A DNA stretch of 64,000 nt from Macrostomum hystrix (Eukaryota > Platyhelminthes > Macrostomidae), in contig CATNEN010000041.1 of NCBI GenBank assembly GCA_950097015.1, forward strand, positions 1,529,501 to 1,593,500. Direction: 5' to 3'. The stretch's first letter is position 1, and each line of letters begins with the position of its first letter. The notes under the pieces are model-generated. The model did not search any database, had not been told where the DNA came from, and saw only the letters and a list, made by a program, of their open reading frames with translations. The position numbers and the translations under genes are program-made. Shown in pieces: positions 1 to 10,256 of this stretch.

Positions 1-436
1 ATCAGGCAGTCTATGCTTTCACTGTGCCTTGGAGGTTGGCCTTTAAGGGCGTAAATTGCACGACAAGCCACTGAGCCTTCTCTTCGCGGCTGCGGGATCT
101 TGGGATCAGCTCAGGGATCTTGGCGCGAGAGGCAAACGCGTTAGCTTCTCTGCCACTCGCCCCCTTAGGTTTATTGTTACAAATCTTTGTGATTTGCAAC
201 ATTTATGTTCTAAAGCAGTTTCCGAATCCCATGCTCAAGAAGCTGTTCTAAATAAAATTCTAATGCAGCTATTGCGATGAGTCTGACAGTCCGCAAAGAA
301 TGGATCTAAAGACAGTAGACTGCAGCAGACTGTACAAGCAGTCGAGTTGGCTCGAGTTTAGCAGTGTTCTCGGGAAGCGGACAAGGCGGCCTGTTTCTCC
401 GTTGCAGCCCCAGCTGGCTCCACCGGGCCGCAGCGA
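1..436. other. 5' flank of TCF25 with a degenerate tRNA-like segment
   Basis: No ORF is convincing here. On the minus strand, about 163 down to 80, the sequence resembles a worn tRNA-derived SINE head: a GGGGGCGAGTGG start, an A-box-like GAAGCTAACG and a weak B-box-like GAGCTGATCC. It resembles the tRNA-like sequence at about 9763-9832. The sequence just before the TCF25 start ends CCGCAG then CGAATG, a possible splice or spliced-leader acceptor. Confidence 0.35.
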
Positions 437-2434
437 ATGTCTCGACGAGCGCTTCGAAAACTGCAGGAGGCTGAGGCGGCCGCGGCCGCTAGCAGAGCCG
501 CAGACCAGGCTGAAGCGGGCGAAGAGCGGACGGAGGCTCGCAAGGAGGTGGAAGCCGTCGAGCCCGACGATCCGGCGGTGGAGGCAGCTCGTCGAGCGGG
601 CGGCCGAGGCAACCAGTTCGCGCTGCTGATGTCGCAGGACTCAGAAGAAGATGAGGAAGAGGCGGAAGATGCCGAGGCGCAGGCGAAGGGAAATGAGGCC
701 AAGAGGCCAGCGGACGAGGCCGTCAAGCCACAGCAGCAGCAGAAAAAGAAGAAGGGCAAGAAGCGCAAGCCGGACAAGCGGAAGGGCGAAGCTGCTGACG
801 AAAATGAGGAGGACGAGTTCGCGGCGGCTCTGGCGGAATGCGCGATTTCCAGCCGGGGACCGGCTTCCGATGCGGCGCCGTCTGCAAGCAGCAGCAGCAA
901 GCCGCTGCTCAGCGTAGACCTTCGCCTGCTGGACGGCGGACAGGAGCTGCGGCGGCTGTTTGGACAGGCAGCCGGCGAGTCGGCTGCGCGCCAGCCGTCC
1001 GCCAGGCGGCTTCAGCAACAGCAGCAGCAGCAGCATCCGGGTGGCTGGCGACGCGGACTGCTAGCCCAACCGAAGCCCACCTGGCCGCCGGTGGTCCGCC
1101 TCGGCCTGTCGATGTCGCCGGACAGCGAGACCTTCGCCTCGGACAGCTTCCCGTCTAGCAGCAGCGTGTACCGCTTCGAGCACAGCCGCGAGTACCAGCG
1201 CACCCAACTGGCCTTCGCCGACGCCGTAGACTCCGGCCTGCCGGACCGCCTGGCCGAAATCCTGCACCGTCAGCCCTACCACGTGGACAGCCTGCTGCAG
1301 CTAGCCGAGGTCTTCCGCCTCCAAGAGGACGCCGCCACCGCCGCCGACCTGGTCGAGCGCGCTCTCTACGCCATGGAGTGCGCCGCCGCGCCCGGCTTCA
1401 GCTTCTCCAGCGACCGCTGCCGGCTGAGCTTCGCCCGACGTGAGAACCGCGCCCTGTTCGCGGCCCTGCTGCGTCACGCCCTGTCACTGGCCGGCCGCTG
1501 CTGCCACCGAGCTTGCCTGGAGACCTGCAAACTGCTGCTCAGCCTCAGTCCCGCTGCCGATCCCATGGGCTCCCTGCTGCTCATGGACGCAGCCTGTCTC
1601 ATGTCCGGCCAGGAGGAGTTCCTGCTTCGCCTGCTGCAGGCTTGGGATCCGTCCAGGCACCTCAGCCAGCTGCCCAACTGGGCCTACTCCGGCGCCCTGG
1701 CCCGCTTCCGCCTGGCCCGCCCCGACGCCGACTCGGCGCTGGACGCGGCGCTCATCCAGTTCCCCGCCGTGCTCGGCCCGCTGCTGGCCCGGCTCAGCGT
1801 CGAGGCCGCACCAGCCGTGTCCACCTGCCGCCTTTTCTCCGCTGACGCCGCCGCCGGCGACTCCTCCGGCCTCCGCCAGCTCTGCAGCCTCTACGTGCAG
1901 CGCTGTGGCCACTGCTGGAAGGAGGCCGCCGCCGTTACCTTTCTGGTGTCCAGCGCCGCCCGCGTTGCTGCCGCCTTCACGGCCGTCAACCCGCCGGATC
2001 CGCGCTTCGCCGAGGCCGCCGAGCGGCGACTTCGACGATACAGGCGAACTCCGCTGAACGTCCTCCGGCACCTGATCGTGTCCGACGTGCGCGACGCCCT
2101 GTCCGACCTGCCCCCGGACATCGACCCGGCCGGATTAAACTCCTTCGACCCGCTGCCCCCGCCCAACTCAGTCTGCAGCTACGACCTCGACAAACTGCGT
2201 AGGCTGCGGGCCGGCGCCTCTGGCGGCGCTTCCAGCTCCGACGACGGCCTTCTGTCGGCCTTCCTGCGCTCCCTGATGCCCAACTTTGATCCCAATGCGC
2301 CACCACCGCAGCTGCAGGGAGCCGAGGGCGGTGGCGGCCTAGCCGGCCTGCTGGAGTCAGTGCGGCAGCTGCTGAACGGCCTTGGGCCGCCGCCGCCGCC
2401 ATTCGATGAAGGAGCCGACGGCGGCGTTGACTGA
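437..2434 (+). CDS. TCF25: TCF25 / Nulp1 (Rqc1 family), ribosome quality control factor
   Basis: A single uninterrupted ORF of 665 residues, close in length to vertebrate TCF25 (about 676). The N-terminus MSRRALRKLQ matches the family start. Residues about 20-155 are acidic and lysine-rich low complexity, including a KKKKGKKRK tract, as in the family. The conserved part runs from about 155: LLSVDLRLLDGGQELRRLFG, then LGLSMSPDSE, YRFEHSREYQ, QPYHVDSLLQLAE, LVERALYAMECA, CKLLLSLSP, LSQLPNWAYS and the C-terminal FLRSLMPNF. Family members are cytosolic/nuclear; the yeast relative Rqc1 works with the Ltn1 ubiquitin ligase on stalled 60S ribosomes. The gene has no introns and is strongly GC-biased. 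CAG runs at about 1015-1036 encode polyglutamine. An AG four bases before the ATG could be a spliced-leader acceptor (inference). Confidence 0.93.
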   Translation: MSRRALRKLQEAEAAAAASRAADQAEAGEERTEARKEVEAVEPDDPAVEAARRAGGRGNQFALLMSQDSEEDEEEAEDAEAQAKGNEAKRPADEAVKPQQQQKKKKGKKRKPDKRKGEAADENEEDEFAAALAECAISSRGPASDAAPSASSSSKPLLSVDLRLLDGGQELRRLFGQAAGESAARQPSARRLQQQQQQQHPGGWRRGLLAQPKPTWPPVVRLGLSMSPDSETFASDSFPSSSSVYRFEHSREYQRTQLAFADAVDSGLPDRLAEILHRQPYHVDSLLQLAEVFRLQEDAATAADLVERALYAMECAAAPGFSFSSDRCRLSFARRENRALFAALLRHALSLAGRCCHRACLETCKLLLSLSPAADPMGSLLLMDAACLMSGQEEFLLRLLQAWDPSRHLSQLPNWAYSGALARFRLARPDADSALDAALIQFPAVLGPLLARLSVEAAPAVSTCRLFSADAAAGDSSGLRQLCSLYVQRCGHCWKEAAAVTFLVSSAARVAAAFTAVNPPDPRFAEAAERRLRRYRRTPLNVLRHLIVSDVRDALSDLPPDIDPAGLNSFDPLPPPNSVCSYDLDKLRRLRAGASGGASSSDDGLLSAFLRSLMPNFDPNAPPPQLQGAEGGGGLAGLLESVRQLLNGLGPPPPPFDEGADGGVD

Positions 2435-2565
2435 CCGTTGCTCCATCGCTTGGGGCTTTCGTGTTTCCCAAGAACTAGATGTACCCCTCTCCGCCAATTG
2501 TGCTCCGCGACGCAGCGGAAGTTTTCTGTGTGGCTCTTTCAGGACAGCAGCTTTGTTGCCGATAA

Positions 2566-2571
2566 AATAAA
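2566..2571 (+). terminator. Polyadenylation signal of TCF25
   Basis: A canonical AATAAA lies 132 bp after the TCF25 stop codon, at a normal distance for a short 3' UTR. Confidence 0.6.
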
Positions 2572-2938
2572 CAACACAGTTCACCTGCTTTTGCTGTTTG
2601 ACCACAAGCAAATTTATTTCTTCATTATTGACGGTGTCTGCATTGGATATCTACATGACATTGGCTTTGATTTTTCAGACTTTTTATTTTCAATGAACCT
2701 CTTAAACAGACTCACTAACTGTGCAAGTCACTGTCGGCAGTATGGCAAAGTTCTAAATTTGCGGTCCTTGTAAAAATGTACTAGCGGTACAGATTGGTCG
2801 GCTGTGCATTCTCAAAGCGCATGCTAAATTGATGTTATCATTTTCCATCAATCGATAAGTAATGATATTAATGCTGTCAGTACTTGGATAGGACTTGAGC
2901 TGCGCTCTGAGTAAGCTTCTCCGAGAGGTGTCCGCTTC
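2572..2938. other. Intergenic, no gene seen
   Basis: AT-rich sequence between the TCF25 polyadenylation signal and the 27-bp array. No coding potential or known element was recognised. Confidence 0.5.
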
Positions 2939-3318
2939 GCAGGTGTGATAAATCATAGTGGCTTCGCAGGTGTGATAAATTATAGTGGCTTCGCAGGTGT
3001 GATAAATCTCAGTGGCTTCGCAGGTGTGATAAATCTCAGTGGCTTCGCAGGTGTGATAAATCTCAGTGGCTTCGCAGGTGTGATAAATCTCAGTGGCTTC
3101 GCAGGTGTGATAAATCTAAGTGGCTTCAAATGTGTGATAAATCATAGTGGCTTCGCAGGTGTGATAAATCTCAGTGGCTTCGCAGGTGTGATAAATCTAA
3201 GTGGCTTCAAATGTGTGATAAATCTCAGTGGCTTCGCAGGTGTGATAAATCTCAGTAGCTTCAAAGGTTGTGATAAATCTAAGTGGCTTCACAGGTGTGA
3301 TAAATCTCAGTGGCTCAT
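2939..3318. repeat. 27-bp minisatellite (about 14 copies)
   Basis: Tandem units built on GTGATAAATCTCAGTGGCTT plus CGCAGGT, with variants in which CGCAGG is replaced by CAAATG. The unit is a multiple of three, so it stays open as a repetitive ORF (VINLSGFAG), which I regard as meaningless. Confidence 0.95.
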
Positions 3319-3740
3319 TTCTCAACGTGACCAATACCATGGCACCTAGCACACGCATTGCACTGGTATTAGTCACTTGTGCCACTAGCATCTCAAACAG
3401 GGTGCAGCCATATGCGACACTGCGACTTGGTTTAGAAATTTTCAGGGGCCATGAAGCGAAATGGTTCAGAATCTTCCCTTGGTTGCCACAATTTTGTCTT
3501 AATGATTGAAACCAAAATGTTCTCGTGAGCTCCTCTGTAGAACAATCAGCTTGATTTGTCCCAGATAGGTAAGCATCACAGAGATCAACAATCAGCAGTT
3601 ACCGTGTTTTGGGCTGCAAATCTATGAAATCTGCCTCATGGAGTTATCATTCTAGTCTGAGTGTATTTTGATCTCATCAGGAAAACTCTGCAGCAAGCGA
3701 AAGGGAGTCCTTCTAGTTCTCGATGGCTGAGCAGATCAGA
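3319..3740. other. Intergenic, downstream of the kinase-like gene
   Basis: No gene recognised. It contains the 3' flank of the minus-strand kinase-like gene; I see no AATAAA on that strand close to the stop. Confidence 0.4.
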
Positions 3741-6700
3741 TCATTTACGGAGAAACCGATGCCTCAGAAGCTGCCTCGCGTCCGCTCGCTTCTTCGTCTC
3801 CGTCGCGACGCATCGACTGTAGAAGTCGCTCAGACTGTCGGAGAAGTCCGTGGGCAGACGGGGCATGCCGCGGTCTCGAATCTGTTCAGCGAGCTCTCGA
3901 GTGCTCAACTCGAAATTCGGAGGCTTCAAGGACAGCATCTCGAACACGGTGCAGCCGAACGCCCAGACGTCGGTCTGTGGTCTGTACTCCGCGCTGATGT
4001 CATCGGCAGTCAGCAGCTCAGGAGCCAGAAAGTGAGGACAACCGCAAGAAGGTCCGACTGCAGAGCCTAATTCGTTGCACTCTACCGCATGTGAGAAGTT
4101 AATCAGCTTGATGTCGCCCAGATGAGTGAGCAGGAGGCTGGAGCACCGGATGCTCCTGTGCAGAATGGCTGGCTTCTGGCAGTGCAGATATTCCATGGCT
4201 GAACAGATCTGAAATATTCGATTCAAGGCCCTCCTACTGACACTCGAAAGCGACTTCATGGTGAGATGTCTCCTTAATCTCTCCAACGCACCGCTTCCTA
4301 TGTGCTGATTCGCTAAACGCAGGCTACCAATAACAGCCTAACACGTACCACGCTATATATACAACAAGCGAAAGTGCGAAGCAGTCAACCGTTTCCCACT
4401 ACCTTAACTTCTTCCAACTCCTAGCCTCGCTAACAAACCAATCTAAAGTTTTAACAGTCAACAAGACTACAGACTCAATTATTAGACAACAGGCCTTAGC
4501 CTTGAACTGCTGAATATTCGACGAATCTGATAAGTACCACGATCCTGACTGCTTCTTACTTGCTCACTATCATTGTGCATTGCTTCAACAACACCAGTAA
4601 TTCGACTGTAAATATTATATAACACCTAAAAGAAGGTTTAACACCGCCGGAAACCTTGAGTCTAACTTACCGCTCATTGACCTAAACTAGGATGTACTTC
4701 ATTAGAAGCGAGAACTAGGAACCATAAACAATACAAGTATACACCATAAAGTATATCAATGGCTTCGTTTCAATGGGGGCGTGGCACTGCCTCCCCATTT
4801 CAGCAATGGGCCTCTACTTTGTGGTTGTTGCTAAGCAAGACTTTGGAGAGTGGGTGAGTTGGTTTCAAGAAACATAGATCTAATCTGGGAACGGGAACTC
4901 ACCTGAAGTGAAAACTTCATCACGGCTGCCTCGTCGAACGGCTTCTGCTGACATCGCATGAAGTCCCAGAGGGATTGGCCAGCAACGAGTTCAGTGAAGA
5001 TTCGGAGTTCGATTTCTGAGGGGCTCTCGAGCTTGAGAAACAGTAGGATGTTCGAGTGCCTGATACTGCTCAGGAGGCTGTACCCCAGCTTCGCATTCTC
5101 AATGAATTCTTTGAGTTTCTGCTGGCTCTCCATCGCTCTGTAGGTTTTGCCGTCAATCACCTTGACAGCCACAGTCTGCTGGCTGTCAGTGAATGCCTTG
5201 TAAACCTTGCTGGATCTACCTGCTGCAATGAGCTGAGCAGTCCCTCTATCTAGAAAGAAGTCCCAGCTGATGAACTCATTGTCGAGGGCGCCGGCAGTGG
5301 CGTTGTGAGCGTCCGGCTTCAGGAAGCGGTGCCGCAGCAGCTCCGCGGTGTCCGCTCGCCTCCTCGGCTCCTTCTCCACACACCGGCTGTAGAAATTCCT
5401 CAGGGGCTTGGAGACCCTGGCTGGCAGCTGGGGCATGTCTTGCCCGGTGACTTTCAGCGCAATGAGCTCCTTCCTGACCTTCCCATTGGGAGGCTGCATG
5501 GATAGCATCTCAAACACAGCGCAGCCGAGACCCCAGATGTCAGTCTTTGGAGAGTTTACCTGCCTAGATAGCGAGATGATCTGCTCGGGAGCCAAATAGC
5601 GCGCCCTGTAAATATCAGTTGAGTCAGTCTCATCCTGACTGAGGAGTGTCCTGATGGGGGCATCGATATCAGAGCCAACCAGTTTGATGACGCCCGCATA
5701 GGTGAGCATGATGCTGCGGCAGTTGATACCGTTGTGGGTGAGGCTGGGTTCGCAACTGTGCAGGAAGTCAAGCGCTGAGCAGATCTGCAATGCAGCTTAT
5801 TAGATTAATTCAGGTAATGAGCCAACAAAATTTGTGTTTCAATTAATCAAGCAGCTGAAACTCACCTGCTTGGAGAATTTCTTCACGGCGGGCTCTTCAA
5901 ACGGTCTCCGCAGGCGCTGCATCAGTTCGTGGAGACTGTGGCCTGCGATGAGCTCAGCAAAGATGCAGACCCGCTCGCGAGTGTGCTCGAATTTGAGAAA
6001 TCTTGCTATGCTCTGATGCCTGATGCTCTTCCACACCTTCAGGTCAGACTTGAATGTTTGCATCGCGTGCTGGCAGTCGGATGAGCCAGCCTCGTCCTCT
6101 GGAAGATAGATCACCTTCACGGCTGCTGTCTGGTGCCTGTCTGTGAATGCTATGTGGGTCCTGCTGAATCGACCTTCACAGATGACAGTTTTGAAGCCTG
6201 AATAGTCCAGGAGAAAATCCCAGCGGGTGAACTGACTGTCTATGACGTTGCAGTCATCAGTTCTGACGGCAGCGTCTGTGAGGAACCGGTGACCCAGCAG
6301 CTCCGTAATGTCCGCTCGCTTGTCCGATTGTCTATTCACGCAGCGTCGATAGAAGTTGCTCAGGCTGCACGAGGCACCGACTGGCAGCTGCGGCATGTGC
6401 TGCGCGGTCAACCGCAGCGCCAGCAGCTCCCTCCTGACTCTACTGTTTGGAGGCCGCATCGACAGCATCTCGAACAAGGAGCAACCGAGCGCCCAGACGT
6501 CAGTCTTGGCGGTGTGCAAAGGACGGCCTTCATTTGTAAACTGCTCAGGCGCCAGAAAAAGCCAAGCCCGCGCATCAGCCTCCTGGGGTTGCTGGGCCTG
6601 CGCCTTTTCAATAGCCGCCCTGGCAACACCGAAGCCAATCAATTTGATGACGCCCAGGCGAGTGAGCACAATGTTGGAGCAGTTGATATCCCTGTGCAGC

Positions 6701-7491
6701 ACAGCTGGGCTGCTGCTGTGAAGAAAACTGAGCGCAGTGCAAATCTGAGGAGGGAAAACAATAGAAAGAGCACGGGCTATTTCTAGATATTCAACGCTTC
6801 TCGTCGGGGTTTTAGGTGTCAAAAACCCTAATGTAAACATCCATTTTCTATTATCGGCTATTATTATTGATTAGATTGCATTGATAATATTGCTAATTGT
6901 TCTTCGGCAACAAATCGCAGATTATGTCGAGAATGTTAACTCGGACGGCTTAAAAAATGAGTTCATCGTAAATGACGGAAAATCCAACTGGTGGACTTTC
7001 ACGAGAGTCGGTCGTTCGGTCTGAAACATTCTCCGTGGTCTTTTCCCAGGGGAAAAGTAGCGAAGTATTTCTACTGTTAATTAGCAAGATTTAGATTTCT
7101 TACTTACCTGCAGTACAAATTCTTTTACTTGTGACTCCTCAAATGGCTTCTGCTGCTCATTCATCAGCTCCAGGAGGCTGTCTCCAGAGATGAGCTCAGT
7201 GAAGATATAGAACTCCAGGCCATCGGCTGAGCACTCGAACTTCAGAAACTGGATCACATTCGGGTGCCTGATCCTGCCCAGGATTTCGCATTCCGCAGTT
7301 CCCAGGCCGATCGCCTTGCGAAGGCTTCTCTGGCTCGGCGCACCGACCACTGGGACAACTTCAACTGCCACGGTCTGCTTGCGGTCGGTCCTGGCCTTGA
7401 ACATCCTGCCGAATCCGCCAGCCCAGACCCGCTGCTTCCTTCCCTTGACGATCGCGAATTTCCAAGCTCTGAAGTCGGGGTCCGCTTCCAT
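3741..7491 (-). CDS. Three tandem pseudokinase domains (MAP3K/STE11-like), four exons
   Basis: Exons, in order, are about 7491-7108, 6744-5866, 5784-4903 and 4208-3741 (stop TAA). Donors are GTAAGT or GTGAGT and acceptors end in CAG. Each intron splits one kinase domain between the N-lobe (ending ...KEFVLQ-like) and the C-lobe (starting ICSAL-like). Middle exons therefore carry the C-lobe of one domain fused to the N-lobe of the next, giving three complete domains. Domain 1: G-loop WAGGFGRMF, beta-3 lysine replaced (VAVE), HRDINCSN loop, GFG for DFG. Domain 2: lysine kept (AAVKV), HRD replaced by HNG, DFG lost. Domain 3: lysine kept (VAVKV), HRS for HRD, NFS for DFG. LAPE and DVWALGC-type motifs persist. 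The reading frame is intact throughout, so this looks like an expressed scaffold-type protein rather than a dead gene. The start at 7491 abuts a 37-bp array, and upstream exons are possible. Confidence 0.8.
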
Positions 7492-7732
7492 CCAGGTGGA
7501 TTCTGCATGTGTTGGGGTCAGCAGCCATCCAGGTGGATTCTGCATGTGTTGGGGTCAGCAGCCATCCAGGTGGATTCTGCATGTGTTGGGGTCAGCAGCC
7601 ATCCAGGTGGATTCTGCATGTGTTGGGGTCAGCAGCCATCCAGGTGGATTCTGCATGTGTTGGGGTCAGCAGCCATCCAGGTGGATTCTGCATGTGTTGG
7701 GGTCAGCAGCCATCCAGGTGGATTCTGCATGT
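7488..7732. repeat. 37-bp minisatellite at the 5' end of the kinase-like gene (about 6.6 copies)
   Basis: Tandem 37-bp units such as CATCCAGGTGGATTCTGCAT followed by GTGTTGGGGTCAGCAGC, almost identical between copies. On the minus strand each unit reads CTGACCCCAACACATGCAG followed by AATCCACCTGGATGG, that is, an acceptor-like CAG followed by an ATG. The unit length is not a multiple of three. Confidence 0.95.
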
Positions 7733-8858
7733 GTGTCTGCATTCTGCACTAGTTTGTTCATAATAGGCCCTCATAAACCCATCGTAAAATAACCGGACTC
7801 GAAGCATGAGTATAGGAGCATACGGTGGGAACCAAGGCAGATGGGTCACCTAACCAAACAATGGGTCACCCAATTGATGGGATAAAAGCTAACGATGGGA
7901 TAAAAGCTAACGATAAGCAGAATTTCGGCCAAAAGAATAAAACAAAAAGTGTAACATTCGAATTCTGCGGTACTATTTTCCAGTTATTAAGAGCCAGACT
8001 GAAAATTGTTCACTCCACTTACCAAGCCTTGCCCCCGGTATCTGAGGCTTCGATGCGAGAGAATCAGCACAATGCGCTTGCCACGATGCGGTATGAGAGG
8101 CCAGTTCTGTTATTTTGAATATATGCAGCCTATGACAAAAAAAGATTTGGACTTTAACTGTACATCTCTTTGCGGCCAGGGGACGGGTGGTCGTCAGTGT
8201 TGTCGAGCGCTCACTCGGTGAGCAGGTGGGCCGGGCCTGTTCCATTGTACTCTGACCGCAGTCTGTGCCGTGCTCTGTAACCTGTTTGTCTGCAAATGCC
8301 TTGGGCTGTTTCTGCTTCAGGGCGGCACTCAGAAAGTCTGCTTTGGAAAATAGAGACCGCTCATTGTGTCCCGGTGGCACCGCTCCGCACTTTGTTCTCA
8401 AAGCATTGCTCGCTGGTTTGTCTGGCTAAATCGAATACTACTTAATAGTAGTGAGCTTCCCTTTTTGGAAGAGTGAATTAAAAAACTTTTTTCATTCGAT
8501 TTTTGTCAGTGACCAGCTGCAAATTAAAAAAAATCTAAAACCAAAAACTGAAACCAAAACTTAGCCACAAGCGCCCATGCAAACCCAAGAATGGTGGGTT
8601 TAAACTGAAGACTGGGAAAATCGAAAATCAATTGGATGAAAAAATGGCAGTGTTTTTCCAGCTTTTATTTTCTAGCTTTACATTTTCCGCTTTCAAAGTT
8701 CTATATATTGACTTTTCTGCATCTTTTAGACATAAAACTAAAAAAACAGGACCATGTACGCCCATAAGTACAAAACACTCAGGGGGAGTGACAACTACTA
8801 TAAATAGAGCGTTTTAGCGCGAAACAGCTGCGCCTTGAGGAAGTTGTGAAGACGGACA
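7733..8858. other. Intergenic, no supported gene
   Basis: A moderate-GC block at about 8160-8400 has a minus-strand ORF of 142 residues, but it has no recognisable domain or splice context. The rest is AT-rich. A short duplication, GATGGGATAAAAGCTAAC, occurs twice at about 7870-7915. Confidence 0.45.
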
Positions 8859-9124
8859 AGCTGTTAAAATAGGAGACAAGCTGTTGGAGTAGGGGACAAG
8901 CTGTTGGAGTAGGGGACAAGCTGTTGGAGTAGGGGACAAGCTGTTGGAGTAGGGGAAAAGCTGTTGGAGTGGGGGACAAGCTGTCGGAGTGGGGGACAAG
9001 CTGTCGGAGTGCGGGACAAGCTGTTAGAGTGGGGGACAAGCTGTCGGAGTGGGGGACAAGCTGTTAGAGTGGGGGACAAGCTGTCGGAGTGCGGGACAAG
9101 CTGTTAGAGTGGGGGACAAGCTGT
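8859..9124. repeat. 20-bp minisatellite (about 13 copies)
   Basis: Tandem units of CTGTTGGAGTAGGGGACAAG and variants (TCGG for TTGG, TGGG or TGCG for TAGG). The variants cluster towards the 3' half, suggesting two sub-arrays. Confidence 0.95.
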
Positions 9125-10256
9125 CTCGTCAGCTAGCTTGCTCGAGCCATTCAATGCAATGGGCTGCCACGATATTTTGGACCACAGACAGTCGCCGAGC
9201 TGCCAGCCAGGTACCAGCCGCAGAAGCTGGAGCAGCAGGCAAAATGACTTGGGCACGGCAGCCAATGCTCCAAGCACTTCGAATCGTTAGCTGACACTGC
9301 AACAGAACGGTGAGATGCCAAGCCAAATCTGTATGTAGAGCAGGTTTCCAATTATAAGGGAGCCTTACCTGCCAGTGTTAAAGCGGCAGCGGCAGCAATA
9401 ATGGTGTACCAGTGCCGCAGCAGCATAATTCTATGTTATTTATTGATCACCAATTCGTGTTTTTTACAAAAAGAGACGGAAAATGAGGTCTTCATGAGTT
9501 TTACCCGGCTAGTATAAATATCATGCCGTTGCTCATGTCTTTGTCTATGGTAATTTCCTCAAGAATAGAAGCAAATCAACCCCAGCAGTTCCTTGAAAAT
9601 GATTCCACTATAAACAATTCGGGGGGGTAGACAATGTTTGTCTATGGCATTCAACAGCCAATAGAATGAAACAGGGGGAACCGGATTCTAAAATATATGA
9701 AAGCGAGAAAAATAAAATTAAACGATTCAAGGACTAAATTATAAATCCCAAAGTAATGTAGCCTCGTGGCGGAATCGAGCTCAGGGACCTTCGCGCTAGA
9801 GGCAAGCATGTTAGACCACTCCTGCCCATATTTTCGGCGGTAGTGGAACAGGACACTGGTCATTTAATAAGTAGTCGGAATGAATAATACGAGCTACACA
9901 TAGTTAAATAAGTCTTCTGAATCATATTTAAAATCAACTGCGTTTTAAACGCTCGAATATAAGGAAGAGAAAGCCTTAAGATTTTTTAGATTTGGATTAA
10001 AAAATTGCGAAATGCGAAAATTCCTAGAATGAAAAATGTTTTCATCCATAGAATTTTAAATCACAATAGGAGTAAGCATGAATAGATTTGATGAATTTAG
10101 CTAAAACAGCCCCATCACACCGTTGAGCTATCGAGACGACTCAACCTATTTATGCTAATTAAGCGAAATTGCTCTATTGTTCTAGCAGCTCGAGTTTTAA
10201 CATTGTCACAATTCAGCAGAAAAGCGAAAAACATAATTGTACAGAAGCGCTGGAAA
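9125..10256. other. Intergenic, with a tRNA-like SINE remnant near 9765-9835
   Basis: No gene is supported. On the minus strand, from about 9832 to 9763, a tRNA-like sequence has an A box (GTGGTCTAACATG) and a B box (GAGCTCGATTCC), suggesting the head of a worn tRNA-derived SINE different from the 588-bp family. The rest is AT-rich. Confidence 0.4.

Noticed and set aside
1015-1036. CAG run as a separate repeat locus
   Set aside because: It encodes a polyglutamine in the TCF25 frame and is short; noted within the gene.
358-2071. Several antisense ORFs of 130-205 codons over TCF25
   Set aside because: Shadow frames of a GC-rich gene; the plus-strand frame has clear TCF25 homology.
7973-8401. 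A 142-codon minus-strand ORF
   Set aside because: No domain, no splice signals in keeping with a gene, and unlike the codon bias of neighbouring genes.
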